Of a stretch of DNA of 64,000 nucleotides, positions 1-9,910 are shown one piece after another. The stretch comes from Acanthochlamys bracteata (lineage: Eukaryota; Streptophyta; Magnoliopsida; Pandanales; Velloziaceae). Positions within the stretch are counted from its first letter, which is position 1; each line of letters starts with the position of its first letter. Where the stretch lies: the NCBI GenBank assembly GCA_019914995.1, contig CM034133.1, positions 9,442,495-9,506,494 of the forward strand. The letters run 5' to 3'. Below the pieces are notes generated by a model. That model saw only the letters and a program-made list of their open reading frames with translations, searched no databases and had not been told where the DNA came from. Made by a program: the position numbers and the translations under genes.

Positions 1-358
1 GCACTGGATCGGCGTCTCCAACTACCGTCAGCGTGTTCTTGTCTGAATCTACTGTCATTGAATTAACACCTGCGAGAATTCGATGTTACTTAAAAAATTA
101 AAGATGGTAACAATGGAAGCACTCGAACAAGCACTGTTAAGAAAAAACATTTAAAGGCTTACCGTCGACTTTGGAAACTGCCTTCAAAATGCAGGTCTTG
201 CATTTCTCGCAAGTGATGCTGACCTTGATGACGATTTTCTGCGCTTGATTAGTTGATATATCAATATTGCATTCATAGAGCTTGAATCAACTAAAGTAAA
301 GGAAATAAAAGTAAGTTCTAAATATTGAAAGAAAAAGAAAGATGCTCACCTTGGGCAT
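1..358 (-). CDS. Type A HMA/isoprenylated protein (HIPP), 3' end cut by the window edge
   Basis: Exons on the minus strand are 350-358 (start exon, MPK), 163-238 and 69 to below 1. The middle exon encodes the first half of a heavy-metal-associated domain with an intact TCEKC (CxxC) metal-binding site. The third exon begins GVNSMTVDSDKNTLTVVGD, the second half of the beta-alpha-beta fold. Splice sites are ATGCCCAAG/GTGAGC, GCGCAG/AAAATC, GACG/GTAAGC and CGCAG/GTGTT. HIPPs are usually metal-binding or chaperone-like proteins tethered to membranes by farnesylation; the linker and CaaX tail here lie outside the window. Its exon sequence is nearly the same as the complete neighbour at 1816-2409, so the two are recent duplicates. 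Confidence 0.8.
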
Positions 359-804
359 CTCTTGGAAAGGTTTTTACAGCACCTTTTGAAGCATTTGCGT
401 CAATTAGAAGTCCATTATATATAAGAAGCAATTTATGTGATGCCAATGCATGTATAAAGATGAACTCTATTATACAGATATGATTAAGAAGAATATAGAA
501 TGACCAGTAGGTACGGGTAAGGTTTTGTTTACATAGCCCGAGCAAAGATCTGAACGACGGTGAGCTGGCTGAAGCCGCCATTAATTGACTTAAACGAATC
601 GTATAGGCTGTCTCACGACTTATTTGTTACTTAATTATGTGGGTCTTATTTTTTTTTTTGATTGATGCCCGCAATCAAAGGAACGATTGTTGTGACGTGG
701 ATGCTGGCCGTCATAACACGAATAAAGTTCAGGATTAAGTTATGGAATTTATCAGTGAATTATGAATTCGGTTTTGCGAAATCCTAAAGGGCATATGGTA
801 TAAA

Positions 805-1169
805 CTATATGACAGTACACCAATTAGGATCTTCATGGAAGGACACGATGCCGGTGTTCCCGAATTGGCATCTGCTGCAATTCACAAACCGTAAACGTAA
901 GTCTCTGTCTTGGTCATTGCCCGGGTGATCTTCGGGCTCATGAAACGTAACTCTGTTCTTGGAGGAGAACTCCGTTGTGGGTAGACAGCTCGATTGTCCT
1001 TGAGAAGCACTCGGGTGTCCTTGAGGGGTGTCCAGTGGAGTTGAAGCTGTACTTGGTTGTGCTGGAGGTGTTGACTGTTGCTGATCATCCTCTCCGGCGA
1101 AGATGATTCTTGCCTCCTTTACTTTCTTACGTAGCCGTCTCGACAATATTAAGCAAAGGTGAAGTTGAC
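805..1169 (-). pseudogene. Truncated HMA/HIPP-like fragment (3' part of the last exon)
   Basis: On the minus strand this encodes a basic SRRLRKK stretch, a Gln/Pro/Ser-rich linker and the C-terminal module ending CQFGNTGIVSFHEDPNWC, with a CTVI CaaX box. It matches the last exons at 3588 and 11289. The HMA half-domain exons and the start exon are missing: homology stops near 1157-1169, where unrelated sequence begins. The open frame there has no ATG. Compared with the copy at 11289 it has lost one base and then gained one about 30 bases later, so roughly a dozen residues are frame-shifted while the tail is restored. It is almost certainly a relic. Confidence 0.7.
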
Positions 1170-1605
1170 CAGGATATGAATAGGAAACTCCTAATTAAGA
1201 ATAGAACCTGATCCTTACACTAAAAGGATTGGCCAACCTCTTAGGAGTTAGCATCCCCCACTTATAAACACATACCCATTCAAGTACCCAGCCAATGTGA
1301 GACTATTAAGGGGCGTGGACTGTTAAGTCTACCAAACTAGGGTTCATTTGGCACAATCCAAGACGAGTTGCTGGCCCACCTTTAAGTTAGCTAGTCTGTT
1401 TTTCACACAGATCTATTAAGCCCACATGCTACTAATTCAGACCTAGTCTAATTTGAAGGCCCAACGGAACCTTAACACTTACATGATATTTCAATATATA
1501 TTTACCAGGATATCATTAACTCCTCCATCAATATCTGAATATCATGAAAATTTTCATAGCCTGTCACTTTGAAATTTCAAAAAAGGAACAACAGGTGAAG
1601 TTGAC
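1157..1605. repeat. Inserted segment bounded by a 13-bp direct repeat
   Basis: AGGTGAAGTTGAC occurs at 1157-1169 and again at 1593-1605. The roughly 420 bases between have no coding potential. They include text such as ACTTATAAACACATACCC and AATGTGAGACTATTAA, which resembles plant LTR sequence. The left copy lies exactly where HMA homology of the neighbouring fragment ends. A target-site duplication from a transposon is possible, but 13 bp is long for an LTR element. Confidence 0.35.
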
Positions 1606-1815
1606 ACTACTAAGTTCCACTACATCATAATTCATACAGTCTTAACTATTTTTTAATTCATGAAACCCACAAACCATCTGCACCTAATCTTTTTTTTTTT
1701 TTTTGTACACCTCTGCCAAGTTTACGAAATTATGATCTATCTTATTTCGAAAAATGAACTACGTAGTTGATGAGATAGAACGTTGTTGAGAAGAACATAA
1801 TAGTATCACAAACGG

Positions 1816-2409
1816 CTACATAATGGTGCACGAATTTGGCTCATCATGGACAACATAACCATAAGGGTACGGATAATAACACGGAGGAGGCACCGGACAC
1901 TTTTTCTCTTCCTGCTTCTTGTCATCTTTCTTGTCATCGGGTTTTTTCTCCGGCTTCTTATCTTCTCCAACGGAATCTATAGCAGCACCCTTACCGCACT
2001 TACGCAGCTGCTCCACTATCTCCACTGGATCAGCGTCTCCAACTACCGTCAGCGTGTTCTTGTCTGAATCTATTGTCATCGAATTAACACCTGCAAGAAT
2101 TCGATGCTGCTTAAAAAATTAAAGATGGTAACAACGGAAGCACTCAAGCAAGCACTGTTAAGAAATACATTAAAGGCTTACCGTCGACTTTGGAGACTAC
2201 CTTGAAAATGCAGGTCTTGCATTTTTCGCAAGTGATGCTCACCTTGATGACGATTTTCTGCGCTCGATTAGTTGATATATCAAAATGTTACAAGCATGTA
2301 TATGTTTCTAAGCAACATTGCATTCAACAAAAAACAAAGAAAAAAAGACAAATAATAGTTCTAAATATTGAAAAAAAAAACAAAGTAATGAACTGCTCAC
2401 CTTGGCCAT
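1816..2409 (-). CDS. Heavy-metal-associated isoprenylated plant protein (HIPP), complete type A
   Basis: Exons are 2401-2409 (MAK), 2182-2257 and 1816-2090, giving 119 residues. The HMA domain covers about residues 4-70: KKIVIKVS, then TCEKC with both metal-ligand cysteines, then the second half with NTLTVVGDADPVEIVEQLRK. A Lys/Glu/Asp-rich stretch follows (about 75-95), then a Pro/Tyr segment (CPVPPPCYYPYPYGY), and the tail HDEPNSCTIM with a farnesylation-type CaaX box. Splice sites are AAG/GTGAGC, CTGCG-side acceptor at 2258-2259, GACG/GTAAGC and TTGCAG/GTGTTAA. Related proteins bind metals or act as susceptibility factors (the rice Pi21 type); the role here is inferred only. The HMA part is near identical to the gene at 1-358. 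Confidence 0.88.
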
Positions 2410-3587
2410 TTCTTGGAGAGATTTTAATTTTACAACACCTTTTTGAAGCGTTTGCATCCATTACAAGTTATTCATATATAACAAGAAATCCTAAACACAA
2501 TATTCTATAGATAAGATATTTTAATAAACTATATACAAAGTCAATGCATTTATATATATAGTATATAGATGAACTAGGAACATGTATGATTAAGAAGAAG
2601 AGAGAATAATTAAGTAGTTAGGGGCTGATGTTTTTTATTTACGTAGACCCAGTAAAGATCTCTATAAGCGATGGTGAGCTGGCCGAAGCCATTTGCTAAT
2701 TACATTTTTGTGAATGAAACGAGAACAAGTTGGGAGTTAGAATATGGGTGCGTTTTGAAAGTTCTTTTAAAATAAAATATTTTTTAAAAATATTTTTATT
2801 ATATTTTAAAAAGTTAGTTTTTTTATTTAAAAAATAAAAATAAGTAATAATAAAATATTAATACGTAAACTTTTTTTATATATTTTTAATTTTTAAATAA
2901 ATTTTATATAATAATATAGAATGTGAATGAAACAAGAAGAAGTTCGGGATGTTAATATAATGAGATTGGAATTATTAGTTGATTATCGTAATCAAAGGGA
3001 ACGATTGATTGTTGTGATGTACATGGATGCTGGTCGACTTAAAAGGAACAAAATTCAGGATTAAGTTATGAAATTTGTCAGTAAATTCATGAATTTGATT
3101 TTGTGATTTTATCAGGTGAATATATTATTGCGTCTACTTTTTTATTATTATGATAATGTTATAATTTTACATGGAAAAATTATTTTATAATATTAACTTA
3201 TTTCTTACATGGAAAAAATATTTTTACTACCATCTTGAAGCCTCTAGCCTTTAAAGTGAATAAATTTAGAAAACATTTCAAAGATATAATATAATTAAAC
3301 GTATTTAAATAAAAAAAAAGAACAACATAGACTTATGTTTTTTGACCAATATATCAAGCAACTGGTTGTTTTTTTATATTCCCATAAAAATAAAACTATA
3401 TGTGAAATAACAAAATCATTTTTTATTTTAGACATGATACCAATGATAGCATCAAATGAGACAAAATATTGTTAAAAAGAAAAAGAAAATCAGCAAAGAT
3501 TTAAAGAGCCACTTCACAAGAATATGTAAGTAAGAAATTCGAAATGCGTAGAAAAATCAACTTCAAATCAAAGGGAATGGTATAGAA
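2410..3587. other. Intergenic: promoter of the HIPP at 1816-2409 and AT-rich DNA
   Basis: No gene is visible. About 2745-2925 is extremely AT-rich and begins GGGTGCGTTTTGAAAG, like the outer ends of plant MITEs, but no matching right end was found. The text around 2940-3110 resembles the region upstream of the gene at 1-358 (about 590-780), as expected for duplicated promoters. Confidence 0.4.
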
Positions 3588-4483
3588 CTACATGATGGCG
3601 CACCAATTAGGATCTTCATGGAAGGACACGATGCCTGTGTTCCCGAATTGGCATCTGCTGCATTCACAAATCGTAAACGCAAGTCTCTGTTCTTGGTCAT
3701 TGCCCAGGTAATCTTCAGGCTCATGAACTGTCACTTCTCTTGGTCTACTAACTCGTTGGTTAAGATGAAGTGCTCGCTGTGCAGTACTTGTGTATCTTTG
3801 AGCATTATACTGTCCCCTTTGAGCAGTTGGCTGCAATGGAACACTCGGTTGTCCTTGAGGAGCACTTGCTGGCGTCGGATGATCACTCGGTTGTCGTTGA
3901 GAAGCACTCGGTGGCATTGGAGGAGCACTTGCTGGCGTCGGATGATCACTCAGTTGTCGTTGAGAAGCACTCGGTGGCATTGGAGGAGCACTCGGTGGTC
4001 CTTGAGGAGCATTTGCTGGCGTCGGATCACTCGGTTGTCCTTGAGGGGTGTCCAGTGGAGTTGAAGGTGTACTTGGTTGTGCTGGAGCATTTCGCTGTTG
4101 CTGATGATATTCTTGGACAGAGATGATTCTTGCCTTCTTTCCTTTCTTACGTAGCCGTGTCAAAATAAGCGAAGAATCGACATCCCCAATGACCGTCAGC
4201 GTGTTCCTCTCTTCATCTAAATTCATCGAAGCTATCCCTGCAAGCAACAAAACACTTAGCAAAAGAATGCGGCGTTTAGTAGCTTTGCAAAAAGTAGATT
4301 ACCGCTGAGTCTGGAGACTGCCTTCAGAATAGTGTTCTTGCATTTGTTGCAAACAATGCTCACCCTCACAACAATCAATTGCTGTTGCAGTAACAATCAC
4401 GATCAATACAATGCAGTAAAACAACGGATAAAAATTAAGAAGAGAAAATAAGACCGCGCGTAACTTGAGCTTACCCTGGCCAT
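3588..4483 (-). CDS. HIPP-like HMA protein with Pro/Gln/Ser-rich linker (type A')
   Basis: Exons are 4475-4483 (MAR), 4303-4381 and 3588-4237, giving 245 residues. The half-domain exon carries VSIVCNKC (CxxC intact); the next has MNLDEERNTLTVIGDVD and a basic RLRKKGKKARII end. A linker of about 120 residues follows, built from degenerate repeats such as PASAPPMPPSASQRQ. The C-terminal module runs EPEDYLGNDQEQRL, then CECSRCQFGNTGIVSFHEDP, ending with the CaaX box CAIM. That module is nearly identical to the one at 11289. Prenylation and membrane association are inferred from the CaaX box. The linker repeats are in frame and look fast-evolving. Confidence 0.82.
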
Positions 4484-4787
4484 GGTGTTAGAAGAAGCAA
4501 CAGGGACTAACCGATTCAGTGCAGACAACTAGAAGGCAGAGAGATAAGATCCACATTTTATCAGAATCTTGTTTCCAGCAAAATCAGTCATTTCAGAAAT
4601 TTCTAGTTCGGAAATTTTCATTGTCATCAAAATTACGTTATTTTGGAATTTCTCTACACATCAAGTTGTTGCACTTGTTATTGTTAATAATTTTTACTAT
4701 AATTTGCGTTGATTCTACAGATCTCACACTTTCTTTCCCCAAATTCAACACAGCTTTACTGTCCATTTGTTGTTCTGGTTAGGATCA

Positions 4788-5090
4788 TCATCGTACCGTT
4801 TGTGCCTCTTGAACAAAAGACCGAAGCATAGCACCCTTTCCTGCCAACTTTTCTACGATGCGTGAAGCATCTATATCATTCCCTTCTATTGTCAGTAGTC
4901 CAGAGTCTACATCCAACGATATGGAATTGATCCCTGGCAACAACATACATATCTATTGTAGGATTTCAAATGATTCATTCAATCTAGTAAACATGGAGAA
5001 AGACTTGCCTTCAACTTTTGCGACTATGCTCAAGATGGTTGTCGACCATTTTGTGCTGATGACTGAAACCTTGAGTATAATCGTCTGCAT
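4788..5090 (-). CDS. Short two-exon HMA-like protein (type B), metal site lost
   Basis: Exons are 5009-5090 and 4788-4933, giving 75 residues starting MQTIILKVSVISTKW. The CxxC positions read S-T-K-W, so both metal-ligand cysteines are gone, although the HMA fold remains (INSISLDVDSGLLTIEGND). There is no linker or CaaX box; it ends AQTVR. The intron donor is AG/GCAAGT, a GC donor at the same position and phase as in the two paralogues. The frame stays open upstream to an ATG at 5171, but the paralogues start at the position chosen here. The TATAAATA box present in both paralogues is not conserved, so expression is doubtful. Confidence 0.62.
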
Positions 5091-5229
5091 GTAATTTGCT
5101 ATGCTTTCTTCAACAAAAGGCAACAATAAACTGTTATTGCTGATCACAGTAGCAGAAAAATTAAGGCCCATAATGACATGGCTTGGATGTGTAGAAACAT
5201 GTACCTTTTACCTTTGATACGAAGGAAAA

Positions 5230-5400
5230 TTTTTGAGTGTCAGAAACTCGGAAGAAATGCTCTTGACGTACAAGGGCATAAACGCTTTGATGGAAAATAT
5301 TTATGATCATGTCATGAAAGCGAAAGCGTATTTAAGGTATCCTTTTGATGCAACCGTGACCAAGTCTTCATTGGCATTTTTTTTGAGTTGACGAGTGGAT
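5230..5400. repeat. Upstream repeat block of type B HMA genes, copy 1
   Basis: The block containing TATTTATGATCATG and GAAAGCGAAAGCG recurs at about 9150-9290, 10575-10715 and 13745-13880, each time upstream of a type B gene or of an empty type B position. The plus strand can be read as a short peptide, but the copies carry frame-breaking indels, so I treat it as duplicated promoter DNA. Confidence 0.6.
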
Positions 5401-5448
5401 TGACTGTAGAAGAAATGGAAATGAAACAAGTTATGAACTGGATACATT

Positions 5449-6094
5449 ATGGCGGACCAATTAGTATCTTCATGGAAGGTCACATTCGGTTATGCTGGAC
5501 CACTCAGTTGTCCTTGAGACATGCGACCAATTTATATTTCTTATGAAACTAATTATTAATAAAAAAAATAAGCTCAAATTTTTATGAATATTATTTCGGA
5601 ATTGATAGGGCTAAATCTTTGTTAACAAGATGCAGTTGCTGGCGTGGTGGAGGAGCATTTAGCTGCGTATGACTGTTGGATTGTCCCTGACGTGCAACGG
5701 GTTGAGTACGCTGATGAGCTTTAGGTGTTGACTTTTGCTGATCATCCTCTCCGGCAAAGATGACTCTTGCCTCCTTTCCTTTCTTACGTAGCCGTCTCGA
5801 CAATATTAAGCAAAGGATCAACATCCCACCAATGACCGTCCGTCACTGTGTTCCTCCCTTCGTCTAAATTCATCGAAGCAATCCCTGCAAGCAACAAAAC
5901 ACTTTGCAAAAGTAGATTACCATTGAGTCTGGAGACTGCCTTCAGAATAGTGTTCTTGCATTTGTCGCAAACAATACTCACCCTCGCAACAATCATTTGC
6001 TGTTGCAGTAACTATCACAATCAATACAATGCAGTAAAACGAAAGAAAAAATGTTAAGAAGAGAAAACAAAACTGAGCTTACCCTGCAGGCCAT
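5449..6094 (-). pseudogene. HIPP-like type A' pseudogene with frameshift and insertion
   Basis: The start exon (ATG at 6092-6094, MACR) and the half-domain exon with VSIVCDKC are intact. In the last exon, against the 3588 copy, there are +4 and +2 base changes after NTVT, then another +4 around CTTAATATTGTCGAG. The frame therefore runs to a stop after VETAT, and the basic segment and linker continue in another frame. Near 5510-5620 the linker is interrupted by AT-rich sequence resembling the direct repeats at 9911-10292. A remnant of the C-terminal FHEDPNW module is at 5449-5490. The fragment at 805 shares the AATATTGTCGAG change, so the two are related. Confidence 0.75.
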
Positions 6095-6370
6095 GGTGTT
6101 ACAATTGAAGCAACAAAGGACAAACAGGTTAAATGCAGACAACAGAGGGCAGATAGATAAGATAAACTTTTTTTATCATAATCTTTTTTCATACAAATTA
6201 ATCATTTCAGCAATTTGTAGTTCCGAAATTTTCATTGTCATCAAGATTGGTTCCTAAACTAAAATAATTGATCAATTACTTAAATATTAATATCTCTCAC
6301 AGTGTATGTTTATTTCAGTACTCAATTAATATAGGACTATCAAGGAATGTGAATTGTTAAATATAAAAGC

Positions 6371-6620
6371 ATTTTCTTTCGCGGTGACGAGTGGTTTTCG
6401 GTGCGTGTTAGAATCTGATATCGATTTGTCAGACCAATAGAATGTGTAATTTATTACAATTTCTACTTGACTTTGTCCGAGTAACAAGCCGAAGAATGTC
6501 TGTCTGCACTGGGAGCATTCTATTCGGAGCCTGCCAAAGCACCCATCGAGTAACAATTATCACCAGAAAAATTTAACTAACAAACACTCTTCAAACAACA
6601 TAAGACATTCGAAACAAGAG
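6371..6620. repeat. Dispersed intergenic repeat of the HMA cluster (copy A)
   Basis: About 250 bases, from GCGGTGACGAGTGG to GACATTCGAAACAAGAG, recur at about 10703-10970 with high similarity, and more diverged at about 9271-9547 and 13864-14115. All copies lie upstream of type B genes or vacant positions. It is probably part of the duplicated unit rather than an independent transposon. Confidence 0.65.
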
Positions 6621-6873
6621 TCTTCCAAAGTTCTAAATTTCGTTTATGTTGTGTTGTTTCACTACGCTATTGTGATAGTTTTTTTATAAAATATTTATAA
6701 GATGAGTTTCAAGGAGTGTTTGAAAGTAATTATGAAAGAAATTTTTTTAAAATAAAAATTAATTTTATTTTATTTCGATAAATAAATTTTATTTTTTTGA
6801 CATAATAATAATAATAATAAGTAATAAAAAAAATCATGTAAAATTTGTTTATATTTTTCTAAATTTTTAGTTA

Positions 6874-7094
6874 GGGTGTATTTTTTTCATCCAAAAACTC
6901 ACTTCTCTCTATTTTAATATCTCATTTTCAAATACAAAATAATACAAAAAAATACAAACATTCACTTCCAATTTATTTTTAATTATAAAAATAATATAAA
7001 AATTTAACTCACTTTTAATAATACTATTTTTAATAATTCATTTTTAAAAATTTATTTTTAAAAAATTCGCTTTCAGTGCCAAAAAAACACACAC
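6874..7094. mobile_element. MITE-like element beside a truncated HMA gene
   Basis: The left end GGGTGTATTTTTTT and right end AAAAAAACACACAC form imperfect terminal inverted repeats, flanked on both sides by TTA (6871-6873 and 7095-7097), the target preference of PIF/Harbinger elements. The interior is AT-rich with no ORF. It lies 34 bases downstream of the stop of the HMA gene at 7129, where paralogues carry their linker and CaaX tail. The T-runs make chance similarity possible. Confidence 0.45.
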
Positions 7095-7128
7095 TTAGCT
7101 TGTATCTTTCCCCTTCACAGAAGGTGCA

Positions 7129-7416
7129 TCACTGTGGAGCACTAGTCGGCGGTTGCTGTTCGAAAAAGATGATTTTTGCGTCCTTTCCTCTCTTACCTAG
7201 CCGTCTCAAAATATGGTCAAGTTCAACATCCCCAGAAACCGTCAGTGTGTTGCTCTGTTCATCAAAAACCGCCGTAGCAATCTCTGAAAGTAACAAAACA
7301 ATTAGCAAAAGAACGCCGCGGCGTTTAATCACTTAAAAATGTAGATTACCGTTGAGTCTGGGGACTGCCTCCAGAATACTTCTCCTGCATCCGTCGCAAA
7401 CAATTCTCACAACCAT
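7129..7416 (-). CDS. C-terminally truncated HMA protein, original start codon lost
   Basis: Exon 7350-7422 encodes the first half-domain with VCDGC (CxxC intact, two residues shorter than paralogues); exon 7129-7283 gives ATAVFDEQSNTLTVSGDVE and RLGKRGKDAKIIFF, then stops at APQ. The usual start exon near 7520-7532 reads ATTGCCGGCCAGG instead of ATGGCCAGG, a 4-base insertion destroying the ATG. An in-frame ATG at 7414-7416, within the second exon, would still give a 73-residue HMA-only protein. Linker and CaaX box are absent. It may be a recent pseudogene or a reduced, non-prenylated HMA protein; the sequence cannot decide. Confidence 0.5.
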
Positions 7417-8074
7417 CCTTTGCTGTTGCAGTAATAATCACAATCAATACGTTGCCGTAAAACAACGGAAAAGGATATTAAGAAGAAAAAAACAAAGGCT
7501 GCGGTTAACTTGAGCTTACCCTGGCCGGCAATGGTGTTACAAGAAGCAACAGAGGACTAACAAGTCCAATGCACACAACTAAGAGCGGGCAGATAAGATC
7601 AACATTTTATCAGAATCATTTCAGACATTTCGAGTTTGGAAATTTTCATTGACGCCAAAATCGTTTACGTTTTTTACGAATTTCTCGACACATCAAGTTG
7701 TTGTAGGACGGCGAGATGTGCCTCTACAATTGGCCGTAAAAGAGTTGACTTCGCGTTTGTTATTATTAGTAATTTTCACTATTATTTTCAGTATTTCGTT
7801 AAAATTTTTGCAATCAAATTTTAACTTGTTTTGCAGAAACGATTGTTTGATTAATTCGTAAAAGTTTTTCAGGCAAATAACAATCCATAATGTCAACGGT
7901 GCGCAAGTGCATCTGTCATAGGCAGCGAAAGAACAAATCAAAGCCTATTCAGATTTCTGCCAATTCATAAGAACTGATGACCACTTGAAAAATAAAATTA
8001 CTTCAAGTTGTTGATGCTACAGAGTTCAATGAAACATTACTGTGAAACTCTTCCATTTTTCCTTCTATTTAGGG

Positions 8075-8391
8075 TCATCGTCGTACCGTTTGTGCATCTT
8101 CAACAACAGACTGCAGCGTAGCACCCATTCCTGCCTTTATCAACTTATCTACGATGCGTTGAGCACCGAGACCTTTCCCTACTACCGTCAGTCGCCCAGA
8201 GTCATCATCCAAGGATATTGAATCGATCCCTGCGAACAACATACATATATATATATAATATAAGATTTCAAATGATTCATTCTATCTAGTAAACATGGAA
8301 AAGACTTGCCTTGAAATTTGGCAACTGTACTCATGATGGTTGTCGCGCATTTCGTTCTGATGACTGAAATTTTGAATACAACCCTCAGCAT
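8075..8391 (-). CDS. Short two-exon HMA-like protein (type B)
   Basis: Exons are 8310-8391 and 8075-8229, giving 78 residues. It starts MLRVVFKISVIRTKC; the first metal-ligand cysteine is replaced by Arg and only the second remains. The second exon reads IDSISLDDDSGRLTVVGKG and the protein ends AQTVRR. There is no linker or CaaX box. The intron has a GC donor (AAG/GCAAGT) at the same place as its two paralogues. Start choice follows the ATG shared with the 13615 copy. A TATAAATA box lies about 107 bases upstream on this strand. Without the CxxC pair a metal chaperone role is unlikely; the fold may serve in protein contacts (inference). Confidence 0.72.
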
Positions 8392-8497
8392 CTTCGCTGT
8401 GCTTCATCAACGAAACGCAACAAGAAACTATTATTGCTGACAGTAACAGAAAATTTAAGACCCATAACAACAAGGCGTGAATGTGTAGAAACATGTA

Positions 8498-8505
8498 TTT
8501 ATACC
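8498..8505 (-). promoter_or_regulatory. TATA box of the type B gene at 8075-8391
   Basis: TATAAATA on the minus strand, about 107 bases upstream of the ATG, within a block (ACATGTATTTATACC on the plus strand) conserved with the promoter at 13691-13708. The matching position in the 4788 gene reads ACATGTACCTTTTACC and has no TATA box. Confidence 0.6.
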
Positions 8506-8534
8506 TTTTTATACGAAGGCGAAAATTTTGAGAG

Positions 8535-9140
8535 TAGGAACCTGATATGATTTTAGTGAATAAGGTGAGAAGAGAGAAGACGAATCAAGGTAGGATCAGT
8601 AGAAACAAGGGAAGGAATAGATGAACTTACGGAAAATATAAGAAACTCAATCATGCATGCCTCTACTTAGGTCATGCTTTCTTTATTTATAACATAAGAG
8701 ATACTCATTACTTGAAATTCTAATAAAAGATAAACTCTTCCATAAGAAAGTTTTATTCTAATTAAACTAAAACAGAAAGACTCCCTGTTGGAGCTAAACT
8801 CCTATATGGCATATGGATGCCACAAATCTGTATCTGGGTGCAGATCAATTGGCGCCCAGGATACTATTCAAAGGTGCCTTGGTTGCCATGAGTTGCACCC
8901 AGCTGCTATCTAAAGCCAACTGTCTAAGCTTTGGTGCCACTGCTTTCCTGACCTCCAGTGATACACCTTGGGCATCGCTGACACTTGTCCGTCAGCTTCC
9001 GGCTCCGGCGAGTTCTGTCAACACTTGTTCCTTGATAAGTTCTTGCCTCCTCTCTGTTTGGTTGATTCTTCTGTCAATAGCAACAGCAAAATGCTCCAAT
9101 TCTTGTGGGAGCTCACTCCTCTCTTGCACTGCCTCCGTAA
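8535..9140. mobile_element. Probable degraded retroelement insertion in the HMA upstream repeat
   Basis: Relative to the copy at 13700-13900, about 600 bases are inserted between TTTTGAGAGT and CAAGAAGAAATG. The minus strand reads as a Gln/Glu/Arg-rich gag-like stretch (INQTERRQELIKEQVLTEL) interrupted by stops. No LTR pair or target duplication was identified, so the class is uncertain. Confidence 0.4.
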
Positions 9141-9910
9141 CAGAATCTCAAGAAGAAATGCTAATTGATGTGCAAGAGGGAATAGCTTTACTTGAACATA
9201 TTTATGATCATGCCATGAAAGCGAAAGCGTATTAAGATATCCTTATGATGCAACTGTGAACAAGTTGTTATAGGACGGACATTTGTTTTGCGGTGACGAA
9301 TGGTTTAATTTCTTGAACCTCAAGAAGAAAAGGAAATGAAAATTGACAGAAAAGGATTTTTTACATGCACATCGATGCGTGTTAGAATGTTTTATCACTT
9401 CATACTGATAACGATTGGTCACACCAATAGAATGAGCAATTTCTGCTTGAATTTTTGCTGAGTAACACGAGTCTATCTGCGAGTGAAAGCATTCCGTTCT
9501 GGGCCTACTTAAAGCCACACGGTACGTAGCAAAATTCGAAACAAGAAATATGACCAATTCAGGGCCGCAACAAACATGAGTTGGCATCTGAAGCTTTCAA
9601 GATTTTCTTTTTAGTGACAAAATTTTCTGTTATATACAACTCTTATTACACATGCAACCGTTTGCAACCTTGTAATTTGCCATATATGTTTGAAAACTCT
9701 TACAACAGCCACAAGTGCAAGTAAAAAGATCTCTCTCAGCACAGGCTACTATGCATTCAAGTCGATTAAGTCTAAATGATTAACAGATAATCAATTCAAG
9801 TCGATTAATTAGTATATATATCCAAGTAATATAATACAACAACCTGCTTTATGGATAAATAAAGCTTTTTCAATACGAAAAGAACGAAACTTCTTGGTTT
9901 ATACTTCTAT

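Noticed and set aside
5250..5335. Possible conserved small peptide (reading IYDHAMKAKAY in the 9150 copy)
   Set aside because: Copies at 5250, 10580 and 13750 contain indels and stops at different places, so conservation is at the DNA level only.
7636..7941. Short ORFs on both strands in the spacer near 7.7-7.9 kb
   Set aside because: A/T-rich random frames in DNA corresponding to the 3' flank of type B genes. A similar spacer at 12960-13250 lacks the frames.
8813..9235. Plus-strand ORF of 140 codons spanning the insertion and the upstream repeat
   Set aside because: It crosses the insertion junction into duplicated promoter DNA, and the other copies carry frame-breaking indels. The antisense strand looks like gag remnants.
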